A stretch of DNA of 64,000 nt, from the NCBI RefSeq assembly GCF_902832845.1, contig NZ_CADFDB010000008.1, positions 310,001-374,000 of the forward strand. Direction: 5' to 3'. The position numbers and the translations under genes were made by a program. Shown here piece after piece: positions 54,205 to 63,766 of this stretch (position 1 is the stretch's first letter; each line of letters begins with the position of its first letter). The DNA comes from Burkholderia metallica. GTDB taxonomy: Bacteria > Pseudomonadota > Gammaproteobacteria > Burkholderiales > Burkholderiaceae. The notes beneath the pieces are model-generated. The model was not told where the DNA came from and searched no databases. It was given only the letters and a program-made list of their open reading frames with translations.

Positions 54205-54621
54205 TCGTCTTGCGTCAGTGGGCGCCGACGATGTCTTCTGCGTCGACCGCTGACTGGCGTTGTACCGACGGCTACCGCAGCACATCCCGACGCCGTGGTG
54301 AATGGGCCACTACAGGCAAATCCGATGGACCGCTCAGGGGCGAGGCCGACCATCGATTTCGCGCGCAAGCGCATCGTTCGACGCGCGTCACGGACGGGGG
54401 GGCACCGATAGACGCAAGCATCGAATTCCGGTTTCGTTCGAAACAGCGGGCGTCAAATCGTGGAGTAGTATTCCCCCATGTCCAGGTTATTGCCCGGCCC
54501 ATACGGCGCACAGTCGACCCATCCGTGACGACGGCGGCAAGCTCGTTAAAGAGTTTGGAAACTGCTTCAACGATACGTGTGATGGCACAGGCCGCGGCGA
54601 TGACATTGATGGGAAGGCATC
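54205..54621. other. Gene-free, low-G+C interval, 417 bp
   Basis: Between the DUF6678-like gene and the small membrane protein gene. Several short frames can be drawn but none has a ribosome binding site plus a recognisable domain; they may be remnants. Composition is clearly below the window average, as in the flanking unknown genes. Confidence 0.4.
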
Positions 54622-55035
54622 ATGTCAACCGAGTGGAAGCACCGCGTCAGACTGTTTGTCCAGCGCTTCTGGCAGCCGACCAGTGCGTGCATGACCTGCA
54701 TGCCCGGGAGCTGGGGAAATATCATGAGCGTTACCCACTGGACTATCGCAATTCATACGGGTCTGCTTACCGGACTCCTGGCCGTACTGTTGACTTTCAC
54801 GCCCGCGGCGAAACTCTACCCGCATCGATACGGCAATGCGCTGGTCGTTGGCATCCTGACAACGTTGGGCGACGTCTACTCGCACACGAGTCACTACCGT
54901 ATCCCCTATGTCGAGCACATCGTGACGGGGGCAATTTCAGGTCTCCTGACGCTTGCGGCCTCCTATCTCTTCGAAGACCGCGCGCGACGTCTTCGGGTGG
55001 CGTGGGCTCGGTTTTTCGGACAATTTAGCCGCTGA
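54622..55035 (+). CDS. Small membrane protein of unknown function
   Basis: 137 aa. GGGAAGG lies five bases before the ATG, supporting this start. A Cys-rich cytosolic start (SACMTCMPGSWG) is followed by three hydrophobic segments: VTHWTIAIHTGLLTGLLAVLLTF, RYGNALVVGILTTLGDVY, and VEHIVTGAISGLLTLAASYLF. Unrecognised. It ends the low-G+C patch; base composition approaches normal again after 55.3 kb. Confidence 0.55.
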   Translation: MSTEWKHRVRLFVQRFWQPTSACMTCMPGSWGNIMSVTHWTIAIHTGLLTGLLAVLLTFTPAAKLYPHRYGNALVVGILTTLGDVYSHTSHYRIPYVEHIVTGAISGLLTLAASYLFEDRARRLRVAWARFFGQFSR

Positions 55036-55296
55036 CTTTCCGAGCCCGCCTGGCCGAACGGAAAGACGCCCCCGACGAGGCTGCGCTTCATGACCGGAGG
55101 CTGCGCACGGACATCCGGAACGCGCGACGGGCAGGAGCAGGCGTTCGACGTAGCAGGATGGACCGTCACCGATCGCCGATCATTCAAAAAAGTGCGAACC
55201 ATGATCGTTCGCTCGTTGTTTCGATCGTCCGGCTCGAAGCAAGCAACGGAGCCGTCAAACGATCCGGCGACAAATCCCCGCAACCGCGAACCCACC

Positions 55297-56532
55297 CTAA
55301 CCCGCCCGCGCCTTCACAACCTTCCCCCGCTGCAATACATATTCGACGCGCTCGCCTTGACCGGCCACCACGTCGATATCCTCGAGCGGATTCCCGTCCA
55401 GCACGACCAGATCCGCGATCGCTCCCGCCGCCACGACCCCGAGCTGGCCCTGCATGTTGACGATTTCCGCCGCGACGGTCGTCGCCGACCGGAGCGCTTC
55501 CAGAGTCCCCAGCACCTCGGCCCGGATCCGGAACTCCCCGCACTGAAATGCGTGCATTTCCCCGAGCAGATCCGACCCGAATCCCATCTTCACGCCGGCG
55601 TTCGCATAGACTTCCAGCGATTCGCGCCCCTTCTGCTGAACGGAAGCCACCTTTGCCACTGACTCGGGCGGCATCCCGAACGCCGCGCCGTGTTTCGCGA
55701 GCGCGTCATACGTGACAAGCGTGGGCACCACGAACGCGCCATGCTCGTGCATCAGTTTCGCCGCCGCGTCGTCCACCAGATTGCCGTGTTCGATCGTCCT
55801 TACCCCACAGCGCACCGCCCGCGCGATTGCCCGCCCCGTGTACGCGTGTGCCATCACATAAGTATTCGCGGCCTCGGCTTCATCCACGATGGCCCGAATC
55901 TCGTCCTCGGAGTATTGCGTGTTCGCAATCGGGTCGGTCGGTGAAGCGACGCCACCCGACGCCATGATCTTGATCTGCGTCGCGCCTTTCTGAATTTCTT
56001 CACGTACCGCGAGCCGCACACCTTCGACCCCGTCCACCACGCGCGCAATCGCGCCCGTCCTGAAACAGCACGAGCAAGGCTCCAGCAAGTCCCCGCGAGG
56101 CCGAAAGTCCCCGTGCCCGCCGGTCTGCGACAACGCCTTTCCCGATGGAAAAATACGCGGCCCCGACACCAGCCCGGTCTCGACCGCCTGCATCAAGCTC
56201 CAGTCCGCGCCGCCTGCATCGCGTACGCTGGTGAACCCGCGCGACAACATCGCATCGAGAATCGGCAACGAGCGAATCGCCGCGAGAATGTTCGGCTGCG
56301 TCGCATTCGCGCCGAGATTCGCATTCGAAGCCAGCACATGCACATGGCAATCGATGAACCCCGGCATCACGGTCTTGCCGCGTACGTCGATGCGGTGCGC
56401 ATTCGGAAAATCCACCGGCCGATCGGTCACTTCGACGATCCGGTCGCCGTCGATTACGACGTGATGATGTTCGAGCAGCACGCCCCGTTCGAGATCGAGT
56501 ACGTTGCCGCCTTGAAGCACGGTAATGGTCAT
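55297..56532 (-). CDS. Metal-dependent amidohydrolase (prolidase/imidazolonepropionase-like)
   Basis: 411 aa. Binuclear amidohydrolase fold: small N-terminal beta domain, GKTVMPGFIDCHVHVLA (HxH ligands), IKIMASGG with a Lys likely carboxylated, MAHAYTG and IEHGN His ligands, and the catalytic Asp in MGFGSDLLG. Members hydrolyse peptides ending in proline, organophosphates or cyclic amides. GAGAGG is 6 bases before its ATG. It starts 12 bases after the MHS transporter stop, so the two are cotranscribed and probably serve uptake and hydrolysis of a proline- or amide-like compound. Confidence 0.87.
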   Translation of the reverse strand: MTITVLQGGNVLDLERGVLLEHHHVVIDGDRIVEVTDRPVDFPNAHRIDVRGKTVMPGFIDCHVHVLASNANLGANATQPNILAAIRSLPILDAMLSRGFTSVRDAGGADWSLMQAVETGLVSGPRIFPSGKALSQTGGHGDFRPRGDLLEPCSCCFRTGAIARVVDGVEGVRLAVREEIQKGATQIKIMASGGVASPTDPIANTQYSEDEIRAIVDEAEAANTYVMAHAYTGRAIARAVRCGVRTIEHGNLVDDAAAKLMHEHGAFVVPTLVTYDALAKHGAAFGMPPESVAKVASVQQKGRESLEVYANAGVKMGFGSDLLGEMHAFQCGEFRIRAEVLGTLEALRSATTVAAEIVNMQGQLGVVAAGAIADLVVLDGNPLEDIDVVAGQGERVEYVLQRGKVVKARAG

Positions 56533-56544
56533 GGAGAGGGATCC

Positions 56545-57861
56545 TTATCGATTGACGGAAGCGGCACGCCTGGCGTCCTTCACGAAGCGCGTTCCGATGA
56601 AGCTGACGGCCGCCGCGAGGGTCACGTAGAAGGCCGGCGCCATGTTGCTGCCGGTGCGGGCGATGAGCCACGTGATCAGGAACGGCGCGAAGCCGCCGAA
56701 GATCGTGACCGCGAAGTTGTAGGCGACGGACAGCCCGGTCGATAGCACCTTGGTCGGGAACAGTTCGGCGAACGCCGCGAGGATCGGCCCGGTATAAGTC
56801 GCGATCAGCACGCCGAACACGGCCTGGAACACGATCAGCGACGTGAACCCGGGCGCATGGTTGATCCACGCGAACATCGGCCACGCGAGCACGAAGATCG
56901 CAAGCGCCGATCCGGACAGGAACACGCGCCGTCCCCACACGTCGGCGAGTTTGCCGACGATCGGCGAGCAGCACATGATCATCAGCCCGCCGACCATGCC
57001 GGCTGCGAACCCGGTCGATTGCGGCAGATGCAGCGTGCGCACGGAATACGTCGGCATGTAGAAGAGCAGCACGTACGTGCAGACGGTCCACAGAATGACC
57101 ATCGAAAAGCTCGCGAACGTCTCGCGCGGGTAGGTGGACAGCACTTCCTTCAGCGGCGAGCTTTCTTTGGCCTGCGCCTCGACGGCACTGAAGGCGGGCG
57201 TCTCGTCGATATGGCTGCGGATGAAATAGCCGACGGGTCCGACGATGATCCCGAGCAGGAACGGCAGTCGCCAGCCCCAGCTATGCAGCGCCTGCACGTC
57301 GAGCGACGTCGTGACGAAGGTGCCGGTCGCGGCGCCGAGCAGCACCGCGAAGCCGATGCTCGACTGGATCCAGCTCGAGTAGTACGCGCGCTTCTCCGGC
57401 GGCGCGTATTCGGTGAGGAACGCGGTGGCGCCGCCCATCTCGCCGCCGGCCGAGAAACCTTGCAGCAGCCGCGCGACGACGATCAGCAGCGGCGCGGCGA
57501 TGCCGGCCTGTTCGTAGGTCGGCGCGAGCCCGATGAGCGCGGTGCCGGCTGCCATCATGAGAATGGTGAGCGACAGCGCGGCCTTGCGCCCGACCTTGTC
57601 GGCGTAGATGCCGAGCACGATGCCGCCGACGGGCCGCATGAAGAAGCCGACGCCGAACGTCGCGACGGTCAGCAGCACGGACGTCAGTTCGTTGCCGGTC
57701 GGAAAGAACAGTTTCGCGATGATGACCGCGAAGAAGCTGTAGACGGTGAAATCGAACCATTCGAGACCGTTGCCGATCACGGTCGCGACGATGGCGCGGC
57801 GACGCTGCTGCACTGCCGCATCGACGGCAGGCGCGGCGCGCGGGGAAAGCGTTCCTTGCAT
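56545..57861 (-). CDS. MFS transporter, metabolite:H+ symporter family (ProP-like)
   Basis: 438 aa with 12 membrane helices. The MHS signature is clear: AIVATVIGNGLEWFDFTVYSFFA at the start, GFFMRPVGGIVLGIYADKVGRKAALSLTI, and LLQGFSAGGEMGGATAFLTEYAP. This branch carries compatible solutes and small carboxylates (proline, betaine, ketoglutarate, shikimate) with protons. Twinned with the amidohydrolase gene, it probably imports that enzyme's substrate. The LysR gene to its right, on the same strand, may control it. Confidence 0.87.
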   Translation of the reverse strand: MQGTLSPRAAPAVDAAVQQRRRAIVATVIGNGLEWFDFTVYSFFAVIIAKLFFPTGNELTSVLLTVATFGVGFFMRPVGGIVLGIYADKVGRKAALSLTILMMAAGTALIGLAPTYEQAGIAAPLLIVVARLLQGFSAGGEMGGATAFLTEYAPPEKRAYYSSWIQSSIGFAVLLGAATGTFVTTSLDVQALHSWGWRLPFLLGIIVGPVGYFIRSHIDETPAFSAVEAQAKESSPLKEVLSTYPRETFASFSMVILWTVCTYVLLFYMPTYSVRTLHLPQSTGFAAGMVGGLMIMCCSPIVGKLADVWGRRVFLSGSALAIFVLAWPMFAWINHAPGFTSLIVFQAVFGVLIATYTGPILAAFAELFPTKVLSTGLSVAYNFAVTIFGGFAPFLITWLIARTGSNMAPAFYVTLAAAVSFIGTRFVKDARRAASVNR

Positions 57862-57984
57862 GGTCTCTTCCTTTGCCAGAAGACGGGACGGGCGCCCCGC
57901 GTGAACCCCATGCTAAGGACAGCGCGATTTTTTTCTGAAACGAAAGATTTGCATGCACGCATGCGCTACGCGCATGCATCGCGA

Positions 57985-58896
57985 TCAGGACGCGATCTGC
58001 TTCTCCGCTTGTTCGAACAGCCAGCGTGTGAACAGGCGCGCGGCCTGGTTCTGCGCGCGGTCGTTCGGCGAGATCACGTAATAGCCGCCGCCGTGGCTCG
58101 CGGAGGCTTCCGTCACGCGCACGAGCAGGCCGGCCTCGATGCACGCGTCGATCATGTAGCGCCAGCCGAGCGACACGCCCTGGCCGAGAATGGTCATCTG
58201 TACGATCTGCGGATACGAATTGATCGTGATGTCCTGCGGCAGCGCCTTCTGCCGGTCGATGTCGTTCTGGTCGAACCATTCGGGCCACGACATCCATTGG
58301 CGCTGTCCATCTTCCAGGCGCAGCAGCGTCTCGTTCGCAAGGTCGGCTGCGTCGAGCGTGCGGCCGGCCAGATAGCCGGGCGCGCAGACGGGAAAGACTT
58401 CCTCGTCGAACAGGCGGCGAGCGGTGTATTCGGCCGGCGCCTGCTGGCGCACGTAGTAGACGCCGACGTCGAATTCCGCCGGCGACATCGACGCGAGGCC
58501 GTCTCTGACGATCAAGCGCAGCTTGATGTTCGGATAAGCGGCGCGGAAATTCGGCAGGCGCGGCGTGAGCCACAGCAGCGCGACGCCCGACGAGCATGCG
58601 ATGGTCAGTTCGAGATCGCCGTACGGCTTCATCACGTCATGCGTGGCTTCCGCGCATTGCGTGAGCAGATGATGGACCTGGGTCGCGTATTGCTCGCCGG
58701 CAAGGGTCAGCCGCAGTGAACGATGCTCGCGGACGAACAGCGAGCGGCCGAGGTATTCCTCGAGCTGCTGGATCTGGCGGCTGATCGCGCTTTGGGTCAG
58801 GTGCAGTTCGGAGGCGGCTTTCGTGAAGCTCGCGTGCCGCACGGCGGCTTCGAACGCGACGAGGCACTGAAGGGGCGGCAGAGGCGTAATGCGCAT
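57985..58896 (-). CDS. LysR family transcriptional regulator (GcvA-like)
   Basis: 303 aa from MRITPLPPLQCLVAFEAAVRHASFTKAASELHLTQSAISRQIQQLEEYLGRSLFVREHRSLRLTLAGE, a complete DNA-binding domain of the GcvA/AmpR branch. The C-terminal domain carries the usual two lobes. The nearest plausible targets are the MHS transporter/amidohydrolase pair downstream on the same strand (123-base gap). It is tightly divergent from the CHAP-like gene (31 bases between starts), so their promoters must overlap coding DNA. Confidence 0.82.
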   Translation of the reverse strand: MRITPLPPLQCLVAFEAAVRHASFTKAASELHLTQSAISRQIQQLEEYLGRSLFVREHRSLRLTLAGEQYATQVHHLLTQCAEATHDVMKPYGDLELTIACSSGVALLWLTPRLPNFRAAYPNIKLRLIVRDGLASMSPAEFDVGVYYVRQQAPAEYTARRLFDEEVFPVCAPGYLAGRTLDAADLANETLLRLEDGQRQWMSWPEWFDQNDIDRQKALPQDITINSYPQIVQMTILGQGVSLGWRYMIDACIEAGLLVRVTEASASHGGGYYVISPNDRAQNQAARLFTRWLFEQAEKQIAS

Positions 58897-58927
58897 GGCA
58901 GCAAGGGAGGTCGAGGAGGCTGCCGAT

Positions 58928-59494
58928 ATGATACGAGCGGATCGAAAGGAAATCACAAGGAAGCAGGGCGCCGCCGCCGGCCGCCGCATTCGTGCGAAGA
59001 TTGAGCGCACATCACACTCGCCCGAGAACGACGTGACCCCATCCAATCCTGAGAGCAACGCGAACGCCGCCCACCCGCCGTGGATGCCCGTCGCCCTGGC
59101 CGAACTCGGCATCCGCCGCCACCCGCCCGGCAGCATCAATCCGCGCATCGTCGAATACAACAACCAGACGAACCTGGTCGGCTACGACGACAAGATTTCC
59201 TGGTGCTCGTCGTTCGTCAACTGGTGCATGGCGCGCGCCGACATTCGCGGCACGGGCTCCGCGCTCGCGCGTTCGTGGCTCGAATGGGGCAGGCCGCTGG
59301 AGCGCCCGGTCTACGGCTGCATCGCCGTTCTGACGCGCGACGATCCCGCTAGCTGGAAAGGGCATGTCGGTTTCTACCTGCGTCACGATGAAGAACAGGT
59401 GTATCTCTTCGGCGGCAATCAACTGGAAGAAGTGCGCGAACTTGCGTATCCGTTGAATGAAGTGATCGGCTACCGCTGGCCCGTTGCCGGATGA
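58928..59494 (+). CDS. CHAP-like cysteine amidase (TIGR02594 family)
   Basis: 188 aa from an ATG preceded by AGGAGG at 58914-58919; the conserved domain begins near residue 50, and GTG 59033 would give a 153-aa version. Domain: PWMPVALAELGIRRHPPGSINPRIVEYN, ISWCSSFVNWCMARADI (catalytic Cys), GTGSALARSWLEWG, GCIAVLTR, and WKGHVGFYLRHD (catalytic His). Such proteins cleave peptide or amide bonds in peptidoglycan or related substrates. No signal peptide is seen, so it may be delivered by another route or be cytosolic. Confidence 0.75.
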   Translation: MIRADRKEITRKQGAAAGRRIRAKIERTSHSPENDVTPSNPESNANAAHPPWMPVALAELGIRRHPPGSINPRIVEYNNQTNLVGYDDKISWCSSFVNWCMARADIRGTGSALARSWLEWGRPLERPVYGCIAVLTRDDPASWKGHVGFYLRHDEEQVYLFGGNQLEEVRELAYPLNEVIGYRWPVAG

Positions 59495-59563
59495 TCTCGC
59501 GGGCGATGTGTGAATAAAGGCGCAGGCCGTTCACGCGGCGTGCGTTCGCATCAGGCGCCGGCT

Positions 59564-61000
59564 TCAGTTCTTCGCCACCGCCTCCACCCCCGGCCCACCC
59601 GCCGCGTCATTCCTGCTCCACCCACCGCCAAGCGACCGATAAAGCGCGACCGCCGCCAGCGCATGTTCGCGCCTGACCTGATTGAGCGAATCCGAATCCC
59701 GCAGATACACTTCCTGCGCCGACAGCACATCCAGAAAATCCGTCGCACCGCCCTTATAAAGCTGATTCGCCAACCCAAGCGCCTTGTCCGAAGCCGCGAG
59801 CGCACTCCCGAGCCTGCGCGTCGCCTCGTCGGAACTGACGAGATTCGCCCGCGTATCCTCGACTTCCCGCAACGCCTGCAGCATCGTCTGCCGTAACCCG
59901 AGTTCCGATTCGCGCATCCGGCTTTCGCTCTGCGAGATATCGGCGGTAATCCGCCCCGCATTGAAGATCGGACTCGTCGCGCTTAACGCGGCACTGAACA
60001 GGTTATCGGTCAATGTAGGCAACCCGAGATAAGAAGCGGCCAGAATCCCGTCCGTCAGGTTCAACGAAAACTTCGGATACCGTTCGGCCTTCGCCACCCC
60101 CACCTGTGCGGCACGCCGCTCGACCTGCGCATACGCCGTCAGCACATCGGGCCGCCGCAGCAACGCCTGCGAAGGCAACGTCCCCGGCGCGCCCACCGGC
60201 GGCGCCGGAATCTCCCCCGCCTGCGCGAGCACGAGCCGATCGACCGATTCCGGCGTGCGTCCCGAATACACGGCAATCAGATTGAGCTGATGCGCGATCT
60301 GCGCCTGCGTCGGCGGAATCCGTGCTTCGAGCGCATCGAGCTGGTTCTGCGCACGCGTCACGTCGAGCTCGGTCGACAACCCGAACGCCTGCCGCTTGCG
60401 CGTGAGTTCGAGCGCATGCTGCCGGATCTTCGCGTTGTCCTGCAGGATCTTCAATTCCTGCTGTGACCAGCGCAGATCGACGTACGCGGAAGCCGCGTCG
60501 GCCGCGAGCGCGAGCCGCATCGCATCTTCCGCATGCTGCTGCCCGACCAACTCGGCCTGCGCGGCGAGCAGGTCGAGCCGTTCACCGCCGAACACATCCG
60601 GCGACCAGCTCAGCGCGAGCCCCGCGCCGGCCTGCCGTACGTAGCCGAGCGGCGGCGGCGTGTTCTGCCGCGCGTCGGCCGCGTGCGCGGTCGCGTCGAG
60701 TTCGGGCAGCAGCACCGCGCGCTTCTGCACGGTCAGCGCCTGCGCCTGCTTCACGCGTTCGGCGGCGGCCTGCAGGTCGAGGTTGCCGTCGAGCACGGCG
60801 GCGATCAGCCGGTCGAGCACGGGATCGTGGAATTGCGCCCACCACGCGGCGGCGTCGATGTCCGCGCGCGGCACGTCAATGTCCCACGCATCGGGTGCGA
60901 GCGTTCGAACCGAGTCCTGCAGCGCAGGATGCTGCGCGGGCTGCACCGCACACCCTGCGGCGAGTGCGCTGACGGCGAGGGCGACGAGAAGTTTTTTCAT
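59564..61000 (-). CDS. Outer-membrane efflux lipoprotein, NodT/OprM family
   Basis: 478 aa. Lipobox LAAGC at Cys17. Two repeats of the TolC-like fold with long coiled-coil helices (for example QKRAVLLPELDATAHAADARQN and GLANQLYKGGATDFLDVLSAQEVYLRDSDSLNQVRREHALAAVALYRSLGGGW, the C-terminal hallmark). Third gene of a leftward operon after EmrA- and EmrB-like genes, completing a tripartite efflux pump that spans both membranes. Substrates unknown; multidrug or aromatic compounds are typical. Stop is 20 bases from EmrB side gap, so cotranscription is expected. Confidence 0.88.
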   Translation of the reverse strand: MKKLLVALAVSALAAGCAVQPAQHPALQDSVRTLAPDAWDIDVPRADIDAAAWWAQFHDPVLDRLIAAVLDGNLDLQAAAERVKQAQALTVQKRAVLLPELDATAHAADARQNTPPPLGYVRQAGAGLALSWSPDVFGGERLDLLAAQAELVGQQHAEDAMRLALAADAASAYVDLRWSQQELKILQDNAKIRQHALELTRKRQAFGLSTELDVTRAQNQLDALEARIPPTQAQIAHQLNLIAVYSGRTPESVDRLVLAQAGEIPAPPVGAPGTLPSQALLRRPDVLTAYAQVERRAAQVGVAKAERYPKFSLNLTDGILAASYLGLPTLTDNLFSAALSATSPIFNAGRITADISQSESRMRESELGLRQTMLQALREVEDTRANLVSSDEATRRLGSALAASDKALGLANQLYKGGATDFLDVLSAQEVYLRDSDSLNQVRREHALAAVALYRSLGGGWSRNDAAGGPGVEAVAKN

Positions 61001-61019
61001 GATGGAGAGGACCTCAGCC

Positions 61020-62594
61020 TCAGTGCGCGTCCGGCGGCGGCGCGTTCAGGGAAATGGGTTTCGAGAAGACGACCGCGATCAGCGCGACGACGAAACACAG
61101 CGACAGCGCGTAGTACGCATCCGCATAGGTGAGCGTCAGCGCTTCGCGATAGATCAGGTGGTGCAGGTTCGCGAGCCCGGCTTGCGCGGTGTTCAGCGTA
61201 TTGCCGGCCACGGACGCCCAGTACGCGGCCTGGCGATCGAGCAGGGACGCGATCTGCGGTTGGCCGGCGCTCACGTGCTCGTTCAGGCGCAGGTAATGAA
61301 AGTTCAGCCGGTCGTTGAGCATCGTCGCGCTCACCGCGATGCCGATCGCGCCGCCGAGGTTGCGCATCAGGTTGAACAGCCCGCTCGCCGATTTCAGGCG
61401 CGATTGCGGCAGCGAACCGAGCGCCATCGTCACGATCGGCGGCACGCTGAATTGCTGGCCGATGCCGCGCAGCGCCTGCGGCAGCAGCAGTTCGCGCCAG
61501 CCCCAGTCGTGCGTGATCGGCGTGTACAGATAGCAGCCGAGCCCGAAGCAGATCAACCCGAACACGAGCAGCGAGCGCAGGCTGAAGTAGCGCGCGGCGA
61601 ACGCATACGCGCAGAGCGCGATCAACTGGAACGCACCGACCGACAGCAGCGCGATACCGATCTGCAGCGAGCTGAACGCACGCACCTGCGCGAGAAACAG
61701 CGGCGTGAGGAACACGGTCACGAAGATCCCGATGCCGGTCACGAACGACAGCAGGCTGCCGATCCCGAAGTTGCGCACGACGAGCGCGCGCAGGTCGACG
61801 ACCGGGTCCTTCGCGGTCAGCGCATGCACGACGAACAGGAAGCCGCAGATGCCGGAGATCCACGCGCAGATCACGATCACGTCGTCGCCGAACCAGTTCT
61901 TGCGCGGGCCTTCCTCGAGCACGTATTCGAGGCAGCCGAGGAAGCCCGACATCAGCGCGATGCCGAGATAGTCGCCGCGCTTGATGAGGCTCAGGTCGGG
62001 CTCGTCGATGTGCACGTAGCGCGGCACGAGCGCGGCCACCGCGATGCCGGGCACGAGGTTCAGGTAGAACAGCCAGTGCCACGACCATTGATCGGTGATC
62101 CAGCCGCCGATCACGGGGCCGATCGCCGGCGCGAGCGACGCGAGCGCGCCGATGGTCGTCGACGCGATCAGCCGCTGCCTGCCGGGGAACAGCACGAACG
62201 CGGTGGTGAACACGGTCGGGATCATCGCGGCGCCGAGCGCACCCTGGAGCCCGCGAAACAGGATCATCGAATTGATGTCCCACGCGATGCCGCACAGCAT
62301 GCTGGTGATCGTGAAGCCGACGGCCGACGCGGCGAACAGCCAGCGCGTCGACATCACCTTCGACAGCCAGCCCGACATCGGGATCACGATGATCTCGGCG
62401 ATCAGGTAGGCCGTCTGCACCCACGACAGTTCGTCCTGGCTGGCGGACAAGCCGCCGCCGATGTCGCGCAGCGACGACGCGACGATCTGGATGTCGAGCG
62501 TCGCCATGAAGAAGCCGACGCACATCAGCGCGAACGCGAACACGCGCTGCTTCGTCGGTTGCGACGCCGGGTCGCCGGAAAACGCGGTGGTCAT
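61020..62594 (-). CDS. emrB: DHA2-family MFS drug exporter, EmrB-like
   Basis: 524 aa with 14 predicted membrane helices. Start KQRVFAFALMCVGFFMATLDIQIVASSLRDIGGGLSASQDELSWVQTAYLIAEIIVIPMSGWLSKVMSTRWLF is the EmrB signature with conserved Asp. DHA2 motif C region GPVIGGWITDQWSWHWLFYLNLVPG follows. Proton-driven export of hydrophobic toxicants together with EmrA and NodT. It begins 14 bases after the EmrA-like gene. Confidence 0.88.
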   Translation of the reverse strand: MTTAFSGDPASQPTKQRVFAFALMCVGFFMATLDIQIVASSLRDIGGGLSASQDELSWVQTAYLIAEIIVIPMSGWLSKVMSTRWLFAASAVGFTITSMLCGIAWDINSMILFRGLQGALGAAMIPTVFTTAFVLFPGRQRLIASTTIGALASLAPAIGPVIGGWITDQWSWHWLFYLNLVPGIAVAALVPRYVHIDEPDLSLIKRGDYLGIALMSGFLGCLEYVLEEGPRKNWFGDDVIVICAWISGICGFLFVVHALTAKDPVVDLRALVVRNFGIGSLLSFVTGIGIFVTVFLTPLFLAQVRAFSSLQIGIALLSVGAFQLIALCAYAFAARYFSLRSLLVFGLICFGLGCYLYTPITHDWGWRELLLPQALRGIGQQFSVPPIVTMALGSLPQSRLKSASGLFNLMRNLGGAIGIAVSATMLNDRLNFHYLRLNEHVSAGQPQIASLLDRQAAYWASVAGNTLNTAQAGLANLHHLIYREALTLTYADAYYALSLCFVVALIAVVFSKPISLNAPPPDAH

Positions 62595-62607
62595 CGTCGT
62601 CTCCCGT

Positions 62608-63702
62608 TCAGCCTGCGTGGCCGGTATGCACGGTCACGACCGCGGACAGGCCGGGGCGCAGCACGTGTTCGATACCGGGCTGTGGATCGAGATGCACGCG
62701 CACCGGTACGCGCTGGACGATCTTCGTGAAGTTGCCGGTCGCGTTCTCGGGCGGCAGCACGCTGAAGGTCGCGCCGGTGGCGGGCGCGACGCTGTCGACG
62801 CGGCCGTGCAGCCGCGTGCTCGACGCATCGAGCGACACGTCGACGCGATCGCCCGCGCGCATCTTGCGAAGCTGGTCTTCCTTGAAGTTCGCGTCGATCC
62901 ACAGGCCGGACGCGGGCACGACCGTCAGCAGCGGCACGCCGACGTTCGCGAGCATCCCGACGCGGCCCGTGCGGTTGCCGACGTAGCCGTCGACCGGCGA
63001 GCGGATCGTCGTGTATTCGACGTTGAGCGCGGCGACGCGCTGCGCGGCAAGCGCGGTGTTCACGCGGGCCCGCGCATCGGCGAGCTGCGCGCCGAGCACG
63101 TCGAGCTGCCGCTTCGACGCGAGCAGCGCGGCATCGCTGCGTTCGACGGCGGCGCCGGCCTTCGAGTAATCGGCGTCCGCGCGCTCGACGATCTGGTTCG
63201 AGACGGCGTCCGACTTCACGAGTTCACGGTAACGCACGCGGTCGGACGCGGCGCGCGTCAGCTCGGCCGACGACGCGTTCTTGTCCGCCGCGTGCTGGCC
63301 GATCACCGCGAACTGCAGCTGCTGCTTCGCCTCGAGCTCGGCCACGGCGGAGCGCGCGCTGTCGACTTCGGCAGTGGCCTGCGCGAGTTTCGCGTCGTAG
63401 TCGCGCGCATCGAGCTGCACGAGCACGTCGCCGGCCTTCACGCGCTGGTTGTCGGTCACGAGGATCTTGTCGACGAAGCCGCTGACCTTCGGCGCGAGCA
63501 CCGTCACGTCGCCGCCGACATACGCGTCGTCGGTGCTCTCCTGGAAGCGCAGCACGAACAGCCAGTCGAGCGCGGCGGCGGCGACGACGACGATGACGGC
63601 ACCCACCGCGATGCGCATCCACGGCACGCGACGCCGTTGCTTCGCGCTCTGGTCGGGTGTGGCTGCTTCACGCGATGACGCAGCGGCTTGGGTCGTATCC
63701 AT
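62608..63702 (-). CDS. emrA: HlyD/EmrA-type membrane fusion protein
   Basis: 364 aa. One membrane helix near residues 30-50 (IAVGAVIVVVAAAALDWLFV), then a biotinyl-lipoyl half (VTVLAPKVSGFVDKILVTDNQRVKAGDVLVQLDARDYDAKL), a long alpha-helical hairpin, and the returning lipoyl half (IRSPVDGYVGNRTGRVGMLANVGVPLL). This order is that of EmrA adapters. First gene of the operon after the MarR gene; forms the periplasmic bridge between the EmrB-like exporter and the NodT-like channel. Confidence 0.88.
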   Translation of the reverse strand: MDTTQAAASSREAATPDQSAKQRRRVPWMRIAVGAVIVVVAAAALDWLFVLRFQESTDDAYVGGDVTVLAPKVSGFVDKILVTDNQRVKAGDVLVQLDARDYDAKLAQATAEVDSARSAVAELEAKQQLQFAVIGQHAADKNASSAELTRAASDRVRYRELVKSDAVSNQIVERADADYSKAGAAVERSDAALLASKRQLDVLGAQLADARARVNTALAAQRVAALNVEYTTIRSPVDGYVGNRTGRVGMLANVGVPLLTVVPASGLWIDANFKEDQLRKMRAGDRVDVSLDASSTRLHGRVDSVAPATGATFSVLPPENATGNFTKIVQRVPVRVHLDPQPGIEHVLRPGLSAVVTVHTGHAG

Positions 63703-63766
63703 CGATTCACCTATGTATATGCACGTATCAAGACGATCGACGACGTGTCGTCGATCGGGAAAGGGG

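Noticed and set aside
54205-54621. Possible transposase or toxin remnant in the low-G+C gap
   Set aside because: No frame gave a recognisable transposase motif, and no terminal inverted repeats were seen at the edges.
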